A stretch of DNA of 64,000 nucleotides. It comes from Caulobacter sp. 73W. Lineage in GTDB: Bacteria > Pseudomonadota > Alphaproteobacteria > Caulobacterales > Caulobacteraceae. A program made the translations under genes and the position numbers. The notes below the pieces were generated by a model. The model saw only the letters and a program-made list of their open reading frames with translations. It ran no database searches and was not told the DNA's origin. Shown here piece by piece: positions 17,034-24,913 of this stretch (the first letter of the stretch is position 1; each line of letters opens with the position of its first letter). The DNA is taken from the NCBI RefSeq assembly GCF_041021955.1, contig NZ_CP158375.1, positions 558,001 through 622,000 of the forward strand, read 5' to 3'.

Positions 17034-18489
17034 TCCAGGCGCGGCCCTTCGTCTTGATCAGGTCGTCGGAGGTCGCGGGACCCCAGGCGCCGGCCGGATA
17101 GGTCTGCGGCTTGATGCCGGCTTCGGCCCAGGCGTCGGCGACCCCGTCCACATAGGCCCAGGCCTGCTCGACCTCGTCACGACGCACGAACAGGGTGCGG
17201 TCGCCCTTGAACACGTCCAGCAGCAGCCGCTCATAGGCGATCCTGCGGCGACCGCCGAACGCGGCGGCCAGGCTCAGCGACAGGGGCAGCGCCTGCAGGC
17301 GCATGCCGTCGGCGTCCAGGCCGGGCTGCTTGTTCATCATCAGCAGCTTGATGTCTTCGTCCGGCTGCAGGTCGATGACCAGACGGTTGGACACCAGGTC
17401 GTGACGCCCCTCCCCGTCGAAGATCGAGTGCGGCACGCGCTTGAACTGGATGACGATCTGGGTGCGCCGCTCCGGCAGGCGCTTGCCCGTGCGCAGGAAG
17501 AACGGCACCCCGGCCCAGCGCCAGTTGTCGACATACGTCTTCAGGGCGACGAAGGTCTCGGTGTCGGTCTTCTTGCCGACCTCCTCCAGATAGCCCTTCA
17601 CTTCCTTGCCCTCGACCACGCCCTTCAGATACTGGCCGCGCACCGAATGGGCGGCGGCGGTCTCGGGCGTGAATGGGCGCAGGGAGCGCAGGACCTTCAC
17701 CTTTTCTGAGCGCACGGCGTCGGGATCGAGGCCTGAGGGCGGCTCCATGGCCACCAGGCACAGCAGCTGCAGCATGTGGTTCTGCAGCATGTCGCGCAGG
17801 GCGCCGTACTCGTCGTAATAGGGCCAGCGCTCGCCGACGCCTTCGGTCTCGGCCACGGTGATCTGGACGTGGTCGATGGACTGGGCGTTCCACAACGGCT
17901 CGAACAGCACGTTGGCGAAGCGCAGGGCCATCAGGTTCTGGACCGTCTCCTTGCCCAGATAATGGTCGATGCGGAAGATCTGCCGCTCCGTCACCACCTG
18001 GCCGACGGCCTCGTTGATCTGCTGCGAGGTCTCGAAGTCACGGCCGATGGGCTTCTCCAGCACCAGGCGCGTATCTTCGTGGGTCAGGCCCGCCGCCTGC
18101 AGGGCCGCGCACACTGGGGCGTACAGGCTGGGCGACAGGGCGAAGAAGACGGTCAGTTGGCCATGGTCGCCGATCTTCTCGGCCAGGGCTTTGGCGCCCT
18201 CTTCCTTGGTCAGGTCGCCGGCCACGTAGTCGAGACGCTCGACCAGGCGGGCCCAGGCGCCGTCGTCCTTGCCGCCGCGCTTCAGCAGGTTCTCGCGCAC
18301 CAGGCTGATATAGCCGTCGCGGTCCAGCTCGTGCCGCGCGACGCCGAAGATGCGCAGCCCTTCCGGCAGCAGGCGGTCCGCCTCCAGGAAATACAGGGAC
18401 GGCAGCAGCATGCGCAGGGCGAGATCCCCGCCGCCGCCCAGCAGCACCAGAACCTCGCCGCCCTTTTCCGATTTCCCCGTCGGCGCCAT
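17026..18489 (-). CDS. zwf: Glucose-6-phosphate 1-dehydrogenase
   Basis: A 487-residue NAD(P)-dependent dehydrogenase, first enzyme of the oxidative pentose phosphate and Entner-Doudoroff routes. The N-terminal nucleotide loop is GGGGDLALRMLLPSLY, in place of the usual GASGDLAKR. The active-site signature RIDHYLGKETVQNLMALRF is intact. VLEKPIGRDFETSQQINEAV carries the conserved EKPxG block, and FLRTGKRLPER is also present. It heads the operon; a LacI-type operator lies 16-31 bp before the ATG (18505-18520), overlapping the expected promoter or ribosome-site region, so repression should be released by a sugar-pathway metabolite. Confidence 0.95.
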   Translation of the reverse strand: MAPTGKSEKGGEVLVLLGGGGDLALRMLLPSLYFLEADRLLPEGLRIFGVARHELDRDGYISLVRENLLKRGGKDDGAWARLVERLDYVAGDLTKEEGAKALAEKIGDHGQLTVFFALSPSLYAPVCAALQAAGLTHEDTRLVLEKPIGRDFETSQQINEAVGQVVTERQIFRIDHYLGKETVQNLMALRFANVLFEPLWNAQSIDHVQITVAETEGVGERWPYYDEYGALRDMLQNHMLQLLCLVAMEPPSGLDPDAVRSEKVKVLRSLRPFTPETAAAHSVRGQYLKGVVEGKEVKGYLEEVGKKTDTETFVALKTYVDNWRWAGVPFFLRTGKRLPERRTQIVIQFKRVPHSIFDGEGRHDLVSNRLVIDLQPDEDIKLLMMNKQPGLDADGMRLQALPLSLSLAAAFGGRRRIAYERLLLDVFKGDRTLFVRRDEVEQAWAYVDGVADAWAEAGIKPQTYPAGAWGPATSDDLIKTKGRAWNG

Positions 18490-18504
18490 GCGCTCTTCCT
18501 TCTT

Positions 18505-18520
18505 ATGACAACGCTGTCAT
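18505..18520. promoter_or_regulatory. LacI-type operator at the zwf operon
   Basis: ATGACAACGCTGTCAT: arms ATGACA/TGTCAT are perfectly inverted and the centre carries the CG step typical of LacI-family operators (7 of 8 base pairs symmetric). It ends 15 bp before the zwf start. An almost identical copy (15/16) occurs at 27524-27539. No LacI-family gene is in the window, so the regulator is encoded elsewhere. Confidence 0.75.
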
Positions 18521-18632
18521 GTCCTACATACGCAATCGACGCGCGGATTACGAGGCCCCACGCGCGCGTAAGCGGCGCGATAGTTACGAGCTAAGTCTTA
18601 AGGCCGCCATATGACCAATTCTCTTTATGCGG

Positions 18633-19607
18633 TCAGGTTTTCGCGAGCCTGCGCGCACCCGCGATCAACGGCTTTTCGATCCATTGGTGGCAAGCCAGGC
18701 CGCAAACTGCCGCGACAATCAGCATCGCCGGAATAAAAAGCCAGGGCAGACCGGGCCAGATGAGTCGCGCCACCAACGGCGCGATCAGGATGTGAAGCAG
18801 GTAGATCGAATAGGACGCATCGCCCATCCGCTGCAGGATCGGCAGGCGAAACACCCGCGCCTCCTCGAAACTCAACGCCGCCGTCACGATCATCAGCGCC
18901 GGCCCCCCCCAGGTGATCGGTCGCCAGTTGCCGGGCACGAAGGCCGCGAAATGCTGGATCGCCAGCAGGACGAAGGCCACCACGAGCAAGGCCGTCGCCC
19001 CGCCCTCCCCCGGCAGCCCGCCCGCTCGCCAAGCTCGGGCCAGGGCCATGCCGGCCACGAACTCCATCAGCATGGGGTTGGCCAGGACCAGATAGGCCGG
19101 CGGGAACGCGGCCCCGAACACGCAGACCATCGCCAGGGCCGTACTCACGAATTTCAGGCGCGACTGCGGCGCGAACGCCAGGGCGAAGGCGAAGGTCAGA
19201 TAGAACAGCGCCTCATAATGCAGGCTCCAGCCCGGCGGGATCAGCGGGAACGGCCAGCCGTCCGGATCGACGTGCGGGATGAAGGCCAGCGACAGGCCCA
19301 GATGCCCCCAATCCGGAATGATCCGCGGAATCGCTCCGCGCCAGAAGAAGGCTATGGCGAACGCCGCCAGGCTGAGCGTCCAGTACAGCGGCACGACCCG
19401 CGAGGCACGGCGCAGGATAAATCGTCCCGGCTCCTGACGCCGTTCAGCGGCCATGGCGTCCATGATGAAGCCGCTGATGACGAAGAAGACGTCGACCCCC
19501 GCCGCGCCGATCTCGAAATCCAGCCGGCTCCATTGGGCCGCATGGAACGCCGCCACCGACAGGGCGGCCAGCCCCCTCAGGGCCTGGATGGAGCGCAGGG
19601 TCCGCAA
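18633..19607 (-). CDS. Acyltransferase 3 family membrane protein
   Basis: A 324-residue integral membrane O-acyltransferase (OafA/NodX/ExoZ type) with about ten helices. The start is a TTG at 19607 (MRTLRSIQALRGLAALSVAA), 1 bp after the TGA of the upstream LysE gene; the RxxQALRGLAAL opening and the FHAAQW histidine are the conserved family start and putative catalytic site, so the TTG is credible. FFVISGFIM and SRVVPLYWTLSL are further family blocks. Members add acetyl or other acyl groups to surface polysaccharide or lipid from the periplasmic side. No sugar-biosynthesis genes are adjacent, so the target is unknown. Confidence 0.87.
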   Translation of the reverse strand: MRTLRSIQALRGLAALSVAAFHAAQWSRLDFEIGAAGVDVFFVISGFIMDAMAAERRQEPGRFILRRASRVVPLYWTLSLAAFAIAFFWRGAIPRIIPDWGHLGLSLAFIPHVDPDGWPFPLIPPGWSLHYEALFYLTFAFALAFAPQSRLKFVSTALAMVCVFGAAFPPAYLVLANPMLMEFVAGMALARAWRAGGLPGEGGATALLVVAFVLLAIQHFAAFVPGNWRPITWGGPALMIVTAALSFEEARVFRLPILQRMGDASYSIYLLHILIAPLVARLIWPGLPWLFIPAMLIVAAVCGLACHQWIEKPLIAGARRLAKT

Positions 19608-19608
19608 G

Positions 19609-20238
19609 TCAGCGCCGGTCGAACGCCAATCGCGCGGCGAAGGCGATGAACACCGCGCCGGTCAGGCGATCCAGGGTCGCCACCACCGCCGGCCTGCGCA
19701 GCGCCTTGGCCAGGGGCCGCGTGGCGGCGATCAGTCCCACCGTCCAGATGAGACCAAGGACGAAGTGGATGGCCGCCAGGCCGAACATGAACGGCCCCGC
19801 CGCCACGCCCTCCGGCGTGAACTGCGGCAGGAGCGAGATGTAGAACACCCCGATCTTGGGGTTCAGCAGGTTGGTCAGCAGACCCCGGCGCATCCAGGTG
19901 AAATCGCCGCCGCCCTTCCCCGCCTCGGCCGCCTGCATCTCGAACGCCTTGCGCGGCTTCAGCAGCAGCTTGACGCCCAGCCACAACAGATAGGCCGCGC
20001 CCGACCACTTCAGGACGGTGAAGGCTGTCTGCGAGGCGGCCAGCAGCGCGCCCAGGCCCACCGCCACGGCCGCGCCCCAGACCAGGCAGCCGATCCCGAT
20101 CCCCAGGCCAGCCAATATGGCGCGGCGCGGCCCCTCCGCCGCCGCCGTGCGCAGCACCATGGCCGTGTCCAGACCCGGCGTGGCGGTCAGGACGGCCGCG
20201 GCGGCGGTGAAGGCGAGCAGGGATTGGATGACGGTCAT
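19609..20238 (-). CDS. LysE/RhtB family amino-acid exporter
   Basis: A 209-residue transporter starting at ATG 20238 (MTVIQSLLAF); the longer open frame to 20895 runs antisense through astB and is not coding. Family features are the N-terminal ATPGLDTAMVLRTAAAEGPRRAILAGLG (the usual PGP is PGL here), LLWLGVKLLLKPR, and LTNLLNPKIGVFYISLLPQF, with six predicted helices. It exports amino acids or related solutes. It is divergent from the arginine-catabolism gene astB, so an arginine- or lysine-type substrate is possible but only inferred. It shares a transcript with the acyltransferase. Confidence 0.88.
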   Translation of the reverse strand: MTVIQSLLAFTAAAAVLTATPGLDTAMVLRTAAAEGPRRAILAGLGIGIGCLVWGAAVAVGLGALLAASQTAFTVLKWSGAAYLLWLGVKLLLKPRKAFEMQAAEAGKGGGDFTWMRRGLLTNLLNPKIGVFYISLLPQFTPEGVAAGPFMFGLAAIHFVLGLIWTVGLIAATRPLAKALRRPAVVATLDRLTGAVFIAFAARLAFDRR

Positions 20239-20358
20239 GGCGACGCTCCGTGATGCGCCCGTTCTAGCAACGCGCCAAAGATTCCACACGCCATGAGTGG
20301 CGGTCCCCTGCGCCCCGTGGCACTGGTCGCCCACCGACAACAGCCGTGGGAGTCGCCG

Positions 20359-21639
20359 GTGCGCGTCAGCGAGATCAATTTCGACGGACTGGTCGGGCCG
20401 ACGCACAACTATGCGGGCCTGTCCCTGGGCAACGTCGCCTCGCAGGGCAATGCGGGCGATGTGTCCAAGCCCCGCGCCGCGGCGCTGGAGGGTCTCTCGA
20501 AGATGCGCCAGCTGATGGCGCTGGGTCTCGAGCAAGGCTTCCTGCCGCCCCATCACCGCCCGGCCGTCGGCCCGCTGCGGGCGCTCGGCTTCTCCGGGAC
20601 CGACGTGCAGGTCCTGACCCAGGCGGCGGTCGAGGATCCGTCCCTGTTGCGCAACGCCAGCTCCGCCTCGGCGATGTGGGCGGCCAACGCCGCCACGGTG
20701 ATCGCCGCCCCCGACAGCGGCGACGGCCGCACGCACCTGGTGGTCGCCAACCTGTCGACCATGCTCCATCGCGGTTTCGAGCACGAGGAGACCTATCGGA
20801 ACCTGCGCTCCATCTTCCGTGACGAGGCGCACTTCGCCGTCCACCCCGCCCTGCCCGCCAGCGCGCATTTTAGCGACGAGGGCGCGGCCAACCACATGCG
20901 CCTAGCCGCCAACCAGGGCGCGCGCGGGATCAACGTCTTCGTCCACGGCGAGGCGCGCGGCGGCCGCTATCCCGAACGCCAGCAGCGGCGCGCCAGCGAG
21001 GCGGTCGCCCGGCTGGGCGGGCTGAAGGGCGGCGATGCGATGTTCGCGCGCCAGTCCCTCACCGCGGTCGAGGCCGGGGCCTTCCACAACGACGTGGTGG
21101 CGGTGGCCAATGAGCGCCTGCTGCTGGCCCATCCCGACGCCTTCGACGACAAGGGCCTGCTGTTCGACGTGCTGTCGGCGCGCCTGCCGCAACTGGTCAT
21201 CGAGGAAGTGGACGTCAGCCTGGAGGCCGCCGTCCGCTCGTACCTGTTCAACAGCCAGCTCGTGACCCTGCCGGACGGCGACATGGCCCTGATCCTGCCG
21301 GCCGAGGCGGAAGCGGAGAACACCGTCTGGGCGGCGGTGCAGAAGCTGGTCGACGGCCCCTCGCCCATTCGCCGCGCGGTTATCGTCGATGTGCGCGAAA
21401 GCATGCGCAACGGCGGCGGCCCCGCCTGCCTGCGCCTGCGCGTTCCCGTGCCGGACGCGGCCCGCGCGGGGATGGACCAGCGCTTCCTGCTGGACGAGCG
21501 GCGGATCGAGGCGCTGGAGGCCCTGATCGAGGCCGCCTGGCCGGAGGCGATCGCCCCCTCCGACCTGATCGACCCCGAACTATGGCTTCACGCCGGCGCC
21601 GCCATGGACGCCCTGCGGGTCACCATCCAGAATTTCTGA
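20359..21639 (+). CDS. astB: N-succinylarginine dihydrolase
   Basis: About 426 residues from GTG 20359 ([18 protein letters not shown]). The family normally begins a few residues before [16 protein letters not shown], and GGGAG precedes this GTG; an ATG at 20293 would add 22 non-conserved residues. AstB hydrolyses succinylarginine to succinylornithine in the arginine succinyltransferase pathway. Blocks seen are the N-terminal substrate loop above, [19 protein letters not shown] (with the catalytic histidine), and [20 protein letters not shown] (with the catalytic cysteine). No other ast genes are adjacent. The argD product (40376-41599) belongs to a family that can also serve as AstC. Confidence 0.92.
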   Translation: MRVSEINFDGLVGPTHNYAGLSLGNVASQGNAGDVSKPRAAALEGLSKMRQLMALGLEQGFLPPHHRPAVGPLRALGFSGTDVQVLTQAAVEDPSLLRNASSASAMWAANAATVIAAPDSGDGRTHLVVANLSTMLHRGFEHEETYRNLRSIFRDEAHFAVHPALPASAHFSDEGAANHMRLAANQGARGINVFVHGEARGGRYPERQQRRASEAVARLGGLKGGDAMFARQSLTAVEAGAFHNDVVAVANERLLLAHPDAFDDKGLLFDVLSARLPQLVIEEVDVSLEAAVRSYLFNSQLVTLPDGDMALILPAEAEAENTVWAAVQKLVDGPSPIRRAVIVDVRESMRNGGGPACLRLRVPVPDAARAGMDQRFLLDERRIEALEALIEAAWPEAIAPSDLIDPELWLHAGAAMDALRVTIQNF

Positions 21640-21754
21640 AAGACCAAAGGTCTCGCAAGGCTTGACGCCGCAGGCTTTGCGATGAAATCGTGACGCCCGT
21701 TAAGGTTAAGCTCGACGGCGTGATTCAACGCGTCCGCACTCGCACGACGATTTT

Positions 21755-21806
21755 GGGGGATCGCATGCGCAGGACCAGCAGCACGACCGCGCGCCCGTGT
21801 CGTTAG
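21755..21806 (+). other. Possible 13-codon leader ORF with strong ribosome site
   Basis: GGGGGA at 21755-21760 is followed by ATG 21765 and 13 codons ending in TAG at 21804-21806. The stop overlaps the first codons of the small membrane-protein gene (GTG at 21797), which lies in another frame and has no ribosome site of its own. This could be a leader giving coupled translation, or the remains of an original start lost by a frameshift. Confidence 0.35.
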
Positions 21807-22147
21807 ACGCGGCCATCAGCCCGGTCGAACGCATCCCGTTCACCGACGCCCTTCCCCTCCTGCAGTTCATGCAGGTGCTCGCGCCGTTCGTCTTCCTGGC
21901 CTCTTTCCTGGTGATCTGGGCGGTGACCTCCCTGACCCTGATCTATGGCGGCGCGCCCGACAGCCCGCCCCTGGGCGTGATCCTGATGCGGCTGATCAGG
22001 CCCGGCTGGACTCCGCGCCGACGCAAGGCCGCCGCCCGCAAGGGACGCAAGAGCAAGGACTATGTGGTCGAGCCGGTGTCCTTCGGCCGCAAGAAGACCG
22101 CCGCCAGCTACAACGCCGACCTGGCGCCGGTTCAAGTCCGCTCCTGA
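21797..22147 (+). CDS. Small single-helix membrane protein, hypothetical
   Basis: A 116-residue protein with one strong membrane segment at about 27-52 (VLAPFVFLASFLVIWAVTSL) and a lysine/arginine-rich cytoplasmic region after it (RPGWTPRRRKAAARKGRKSK). The GTG at 21797 is the only start that keeps the hydrophobic segment with its N-terminal flank, but the best ribosome site (GGGGGA) serves an ATG at 21765 in a different frame. I do not recognise a family. A GANTC site (GATTC, 21722) and the sequence GTTAAGGTTAAG lie upstream, so cell-cycle control is conceivable. It is convergent with the HD-domain gene, 4 bp apart. Confidence 0.6.
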   Translation: MSLDAAISPVERIPFTDALPLLQFMQVLAPFVFLASFLVIWAVTSLTLIYGGAPDSPPLGVILMRLIRPGWTPRRRKAAARKGRKSKDYVVEPVSFGRKKTAASYNADLAPVQVRS

Positions 22148-22151
22148 CGTT

Positions 22152-22751
22152 CTACTCCGCGGCCGCGCGCAGGTAGATCGAGCGCTTGGGCGCCGACATC
22201 ACCCGCTGCAGCATCGGCTCGAACGCCTCCAGCGGCATGGACTTGAACGCCGGGTCGAAGGCCGGCTGGTCATAGGCGTGGCAGAACCGGGCCGTCTTCT
22301 CAAACGCCGCGTGACCCCGGAACTGCTCGCGCATGTTCTTGTCCAGGCCCAGATGGTCGAAGAAGTAGTAGCCCTGGAAGATGGCGTGCTGGGCGACCAT
22401 CCAGTGGTTCTCCTCCGACACGAAGGGCTGGACGATAGCGGCCGCGATGTCCGCGTGATTGCGCGGTCCCAGGATGTCGCCAATGTCGTGCAGCAGCGCG
22501 CAGACGACATACTCCTCGTCCTGGCCGTCCTGATGGGCCCGCGTGGCGGTCTGCAGGCTGTGCTCCAGCCGATCGACGGCGAACCCGCCGCAATCGCCCT
22601 GCAGCAGCTTGAGGTGCGCGAGCAGCCGGGTCGGCAGATCCCGGCCGAACTCCATCGAGGCGTGGGCGATGATCGCCCAATCCTCGGCCGTGCCCTCGGT
22701 CATGGCGTGGAACTTGGCCCGCGCCTCCTCGCCGTGATGCCCGTCCGCCAT
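22152..22751 (-). CDS. HD domain-containing protein
   Basis: A 199-residue predicted metal-dependent phosphohydrolase or dioxygenase-like HD protein. I choose ATG 22751 (MADGHHGEEARAK) because GGGGAAG lies six bases upstream; starts at 22766 or 22811 are possible. The HD signature is in EEYVVCALLHDIGDILGPRNHADIAAAIV, preceded by HSLQTATRAHQDG with the first ligand histidine, and later HWMVAQHAIFQGYYFFDH. That arrangement resembles the mixed-valent di-iron HD oxygenases (PhnZ/TmpB/MIOX-like) as well as plain HD hydrolases, so the reaction is uncertain. It is upstream of, and opposite to, a tRNA gene. Confidence 0.78.
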   Translation of the reverse strand: MADGHHGEEARAKFHAMTEGTAEDWAIIAHASMEFGRDLPTRLLAHLKLLQGDCGGFAVDRLEHSLQTATRAHQDGQDEEYVVCALLHDIGDILGPRNHADIAAAIVQPFVSEENHWMVAQHAIFQGYYFFDHLGLDKNMREQFRGHAAFEKTARFCHAYDQPAFDPAFKSMPLEAFEPMLQRVMSAPKRSIYLRAAAE

Positions 22752-22874
22752 GGCCCGCTTCCCCATACGCTTGTTTGACCGAAGGTTGCGCCCGATGAAC
22801 CAAGGCGTCAACGCGCCTTGCGGCCCCGCTCCGATCCGCTATGTTCCGGCCTCCGCCGGGCGCGCCCGGCCGAC

Positions 22875-22949
22875 GCGGCCGTAGTTCAGAGGTAGAACGT
22901 CAGCTTCCCAAGCTGAATGTCGGGGGTTCGATTCCCCCCGGCCGCTCCA
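22875..22949 (+). tRNA. tRNA-Gly (anticodon CCC)
   Basis: A complete cloverleaf: acceptor GCGGCCG (22875-22881) pairs with CGGCCGC (22939-22945); D arm GTTC/GAAC; anticodon stem TCAGC/GCTGA around loop TTCCCAA, giving CCC; T arm GGGGG-TTCGATT-CCCCC; discriminator T; CCA encoded in the DNA at 22947-22949. It decodes GGG. The downstream neighbour is a 355-bp gene-free stretch and a TonB pseudogene, but I see no second copy of the tRNA 3' end that would mark an integrated element. Confidence 0.95.
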
Positions 22950-23304
22950 ATCCCCCCGCAAACCGCCCGGCGTCCCGCTCACAGGCGCCTCGCCAGTCGA
23001 CTTATTCTGCATTTACAACACACTAGAGACGCCAACTGCGACATTGGCGCATCATCTTGCACTCTCGTGGCATCACGCCCGGCTTTATGCGCACGATGGC
23101 GATGATTGGCGCATCATAGTGTCGGCACCCGCACCCCCTCCTCACCACCCTCGGTTCGCGGACCAGTGATCACGCTGGCCCGTCGGCCTGCTTCTGCGGG
23201 CCGCGGAGCGCCTACACCCGAGGGTCGCGGCCGGCGCCTCATCGATCGATCCGGTTCTCAAATGAGGGCACGCCGTCTCAACGCGGCTGCTGGAGCATAA
23301 GAAT
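22950..23304. other. Gene-free stretch between tRNA-Gly and TonB pseudogene
   Basis: About 355 bp with no credible gene. It contains a 13-bp direct repeat ATTGGCGCATCAT at 23043-23055 and 23105-23117 (62 bp apart); the second copy is also part of a small palindrome ATGAT-TGGCGC-ATCAT. The last part has a receptor-gene leader (GGAGCATAAGAAT) directly before TTGACCATCAAG. This is probably the remains of the promoter region of the decayed TonB receptor. Confidence 0.5.
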
Positions 23305-24790
23305 TTGACCATCAAGTCCACACGCGAGCGCCTGCTCGAGTTCATCGATGATTTGCGACGCGGCGTTCCTGGCCATGTCGGCCACGGCGGCCCACGCGCA
23401 GGATGACACCTTTATCGAGGAAATCGTCGTCACCGGTTCGCGCATCGCGCGCCCTGACCTCGTCTCCTCCAGCCCCATCGCCACCGTCGGCGAGCAGGAG
23501 CTGAAACAGTCGGGCATCGTGAACACCGAGAACCTGCTCAACACCCTGCCGCAAGCGGTTCCGGGCGTGACCTCGACCGTGAACAACGGTTCGGGCGGCG
23601 CGGCCACCGTGAACCTGCGCGGCCTGGGCGCCAACCGCACCCTGGTGCTGGTGGACGGCAAGCGGCAGACCCCGACCAGCCAGACCGGCACCGTCGACCT
23701 GAACCTGATCCCGCCCGCCCTGATCCGCAGCGTTGAGGTCGTCACGGGCGGCGCATCGGCCGTCTACGGCTCGGACGCCGTTTCGGGGGTCGTTAACTTC
23801 GTGCTGAAGCGCGACTTCGAAGGCTTCCAGTTCACCGCCGGCTATCAGAACACCGATGACCTGGACGCGCCGATCTATTCGGTGGACGCCACCATCGGCG
23901 CCAACTTCGCTGACGGCAAGGGCAACGTGGTCCTGTCGCTGGGCTACAACGACCGCGAGCCCCTGACCCTAGGCAAGCGCGGCGGCCTGCTGGGCTCCGC
24001 CTACGCCGATCCCACCGCTGCTCAATACGCCGCCGGCTTCCCGAATCGGCTGCTGCGCAGCGGCTCTCCTTCTCAGGCAGATGGCACGGTCTGCGGGTTC
24101 AACGCCGGCGCACGCCCGCTGAACCTGCCGGGCGGCGCGGGCACGGCGTCGGATGTGCCCTGTTCACCACCGGCGGCGGCGTGCGGTTGTTCAACGCGAC
24201 CACCGACAGCTATAATTTCGCGCCGCTCAACTACGTCCAGACGCCGCAAGAGCGTTACTCGGTCACGGCGCTGGGCCACTACGAGATCGCGCCGGGCATC
24301 GAGGCGTTCGCCAAGGGCAACTTCGTCTATTCGGCCGTGACCCTGCAGCTGGCCGAAACCCCGATCGGGAACCGGACCTACCGGTTCACCCTGGACAACA
24401 ACCCGTTCCTGAGCGCGGCCGCCAAGGCGTCGCTGAAAGGCCTTAGCAGCACGACCCCTTACACCATCCCGGCGTCGTCCCCCGCTGGCGGGACCTATAC
24501 CGACGTCGATACGGACGGCGACGGTATCTTCGACACCGTCACCGGCGTCTTCAACCGCCGCCTCACCGATGTCGGCCCCGCATCAACGAGTTCAACTTCT
24601 ACGGCTTCCAGACCCAACTGGGCCTGCGGGGCGACCGAACTCCATCAACGGCTCCTGGGAGACGTACATCCAGTACGGCAACACCCACGGCTCGCAGTCG
24701 CTGCTCGGCGACACCAGCCAGGCCCGCATCCAGCAAGGCCTGCTGCTGAACGCGGCCGGAACCGGCTGCCTGGATTCGTCGCCAGTCGGG
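23305..24790 (+). pseudogene. TonB-dependent receptor pseudogene (frameshifted, C-terminus lost)
   Basis: Remnant of an outer-membrane TonB-dependent receptor. Pieces in order: TTG 23305 with TIKSTRERLL; after a shift, a frame from about 23348 with a signal-peptide end (LAMSATAAHAQ), TonB-box-like EEIVVTGSRIARPD and a good plug domain (NLRGLGANRTLVLVDGKRQ, GGASAVYGSDAVSGVVNFVL); after a shift near 24170, barrel sequence (NATTDSYNFAPLNYVQTPQE); a short piece in the third frame from 24582 (INEFNFYGFQTQLGL); then INGSWETYIQYGNTHGSQ. All three frames are used. Homology stops near 24775, so half or more of the barrel is missing. The rest of the window shows no such errors, so true decay is likelier than bad sequence. 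Confidence 0.85.
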
Positions 24791-24886
24791 ATATCGAGTT
24801 CTAAAGGTCCGTCGTCCCGTTTCCGCTTTGGGCAAAGGGTCGCGGCGGGCTGGAAGTGCTTGGGGAAAATCGCGCTGTGCGTGTAG

Positions 24887-24906
24887 CCTCGGCTCTTGAA
24901 CCGAGG
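24887..24906 (+). promoter_or_regulatory. Hairpin covering the ribosome site of the histidine kinase
   Basis: CCTCGG (24887-24892) and CCGAGG (24901-24906) pair perfectly around an 8-base loop. The GAGG of the right arm is the likely ribosome site for GTG 24914, seven bases on, so folding would hide it. This may limit translation; the hairpin is short and could be chance. Confidence 0.35.
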
Positions 24907-24913
24907 CTTCGCC

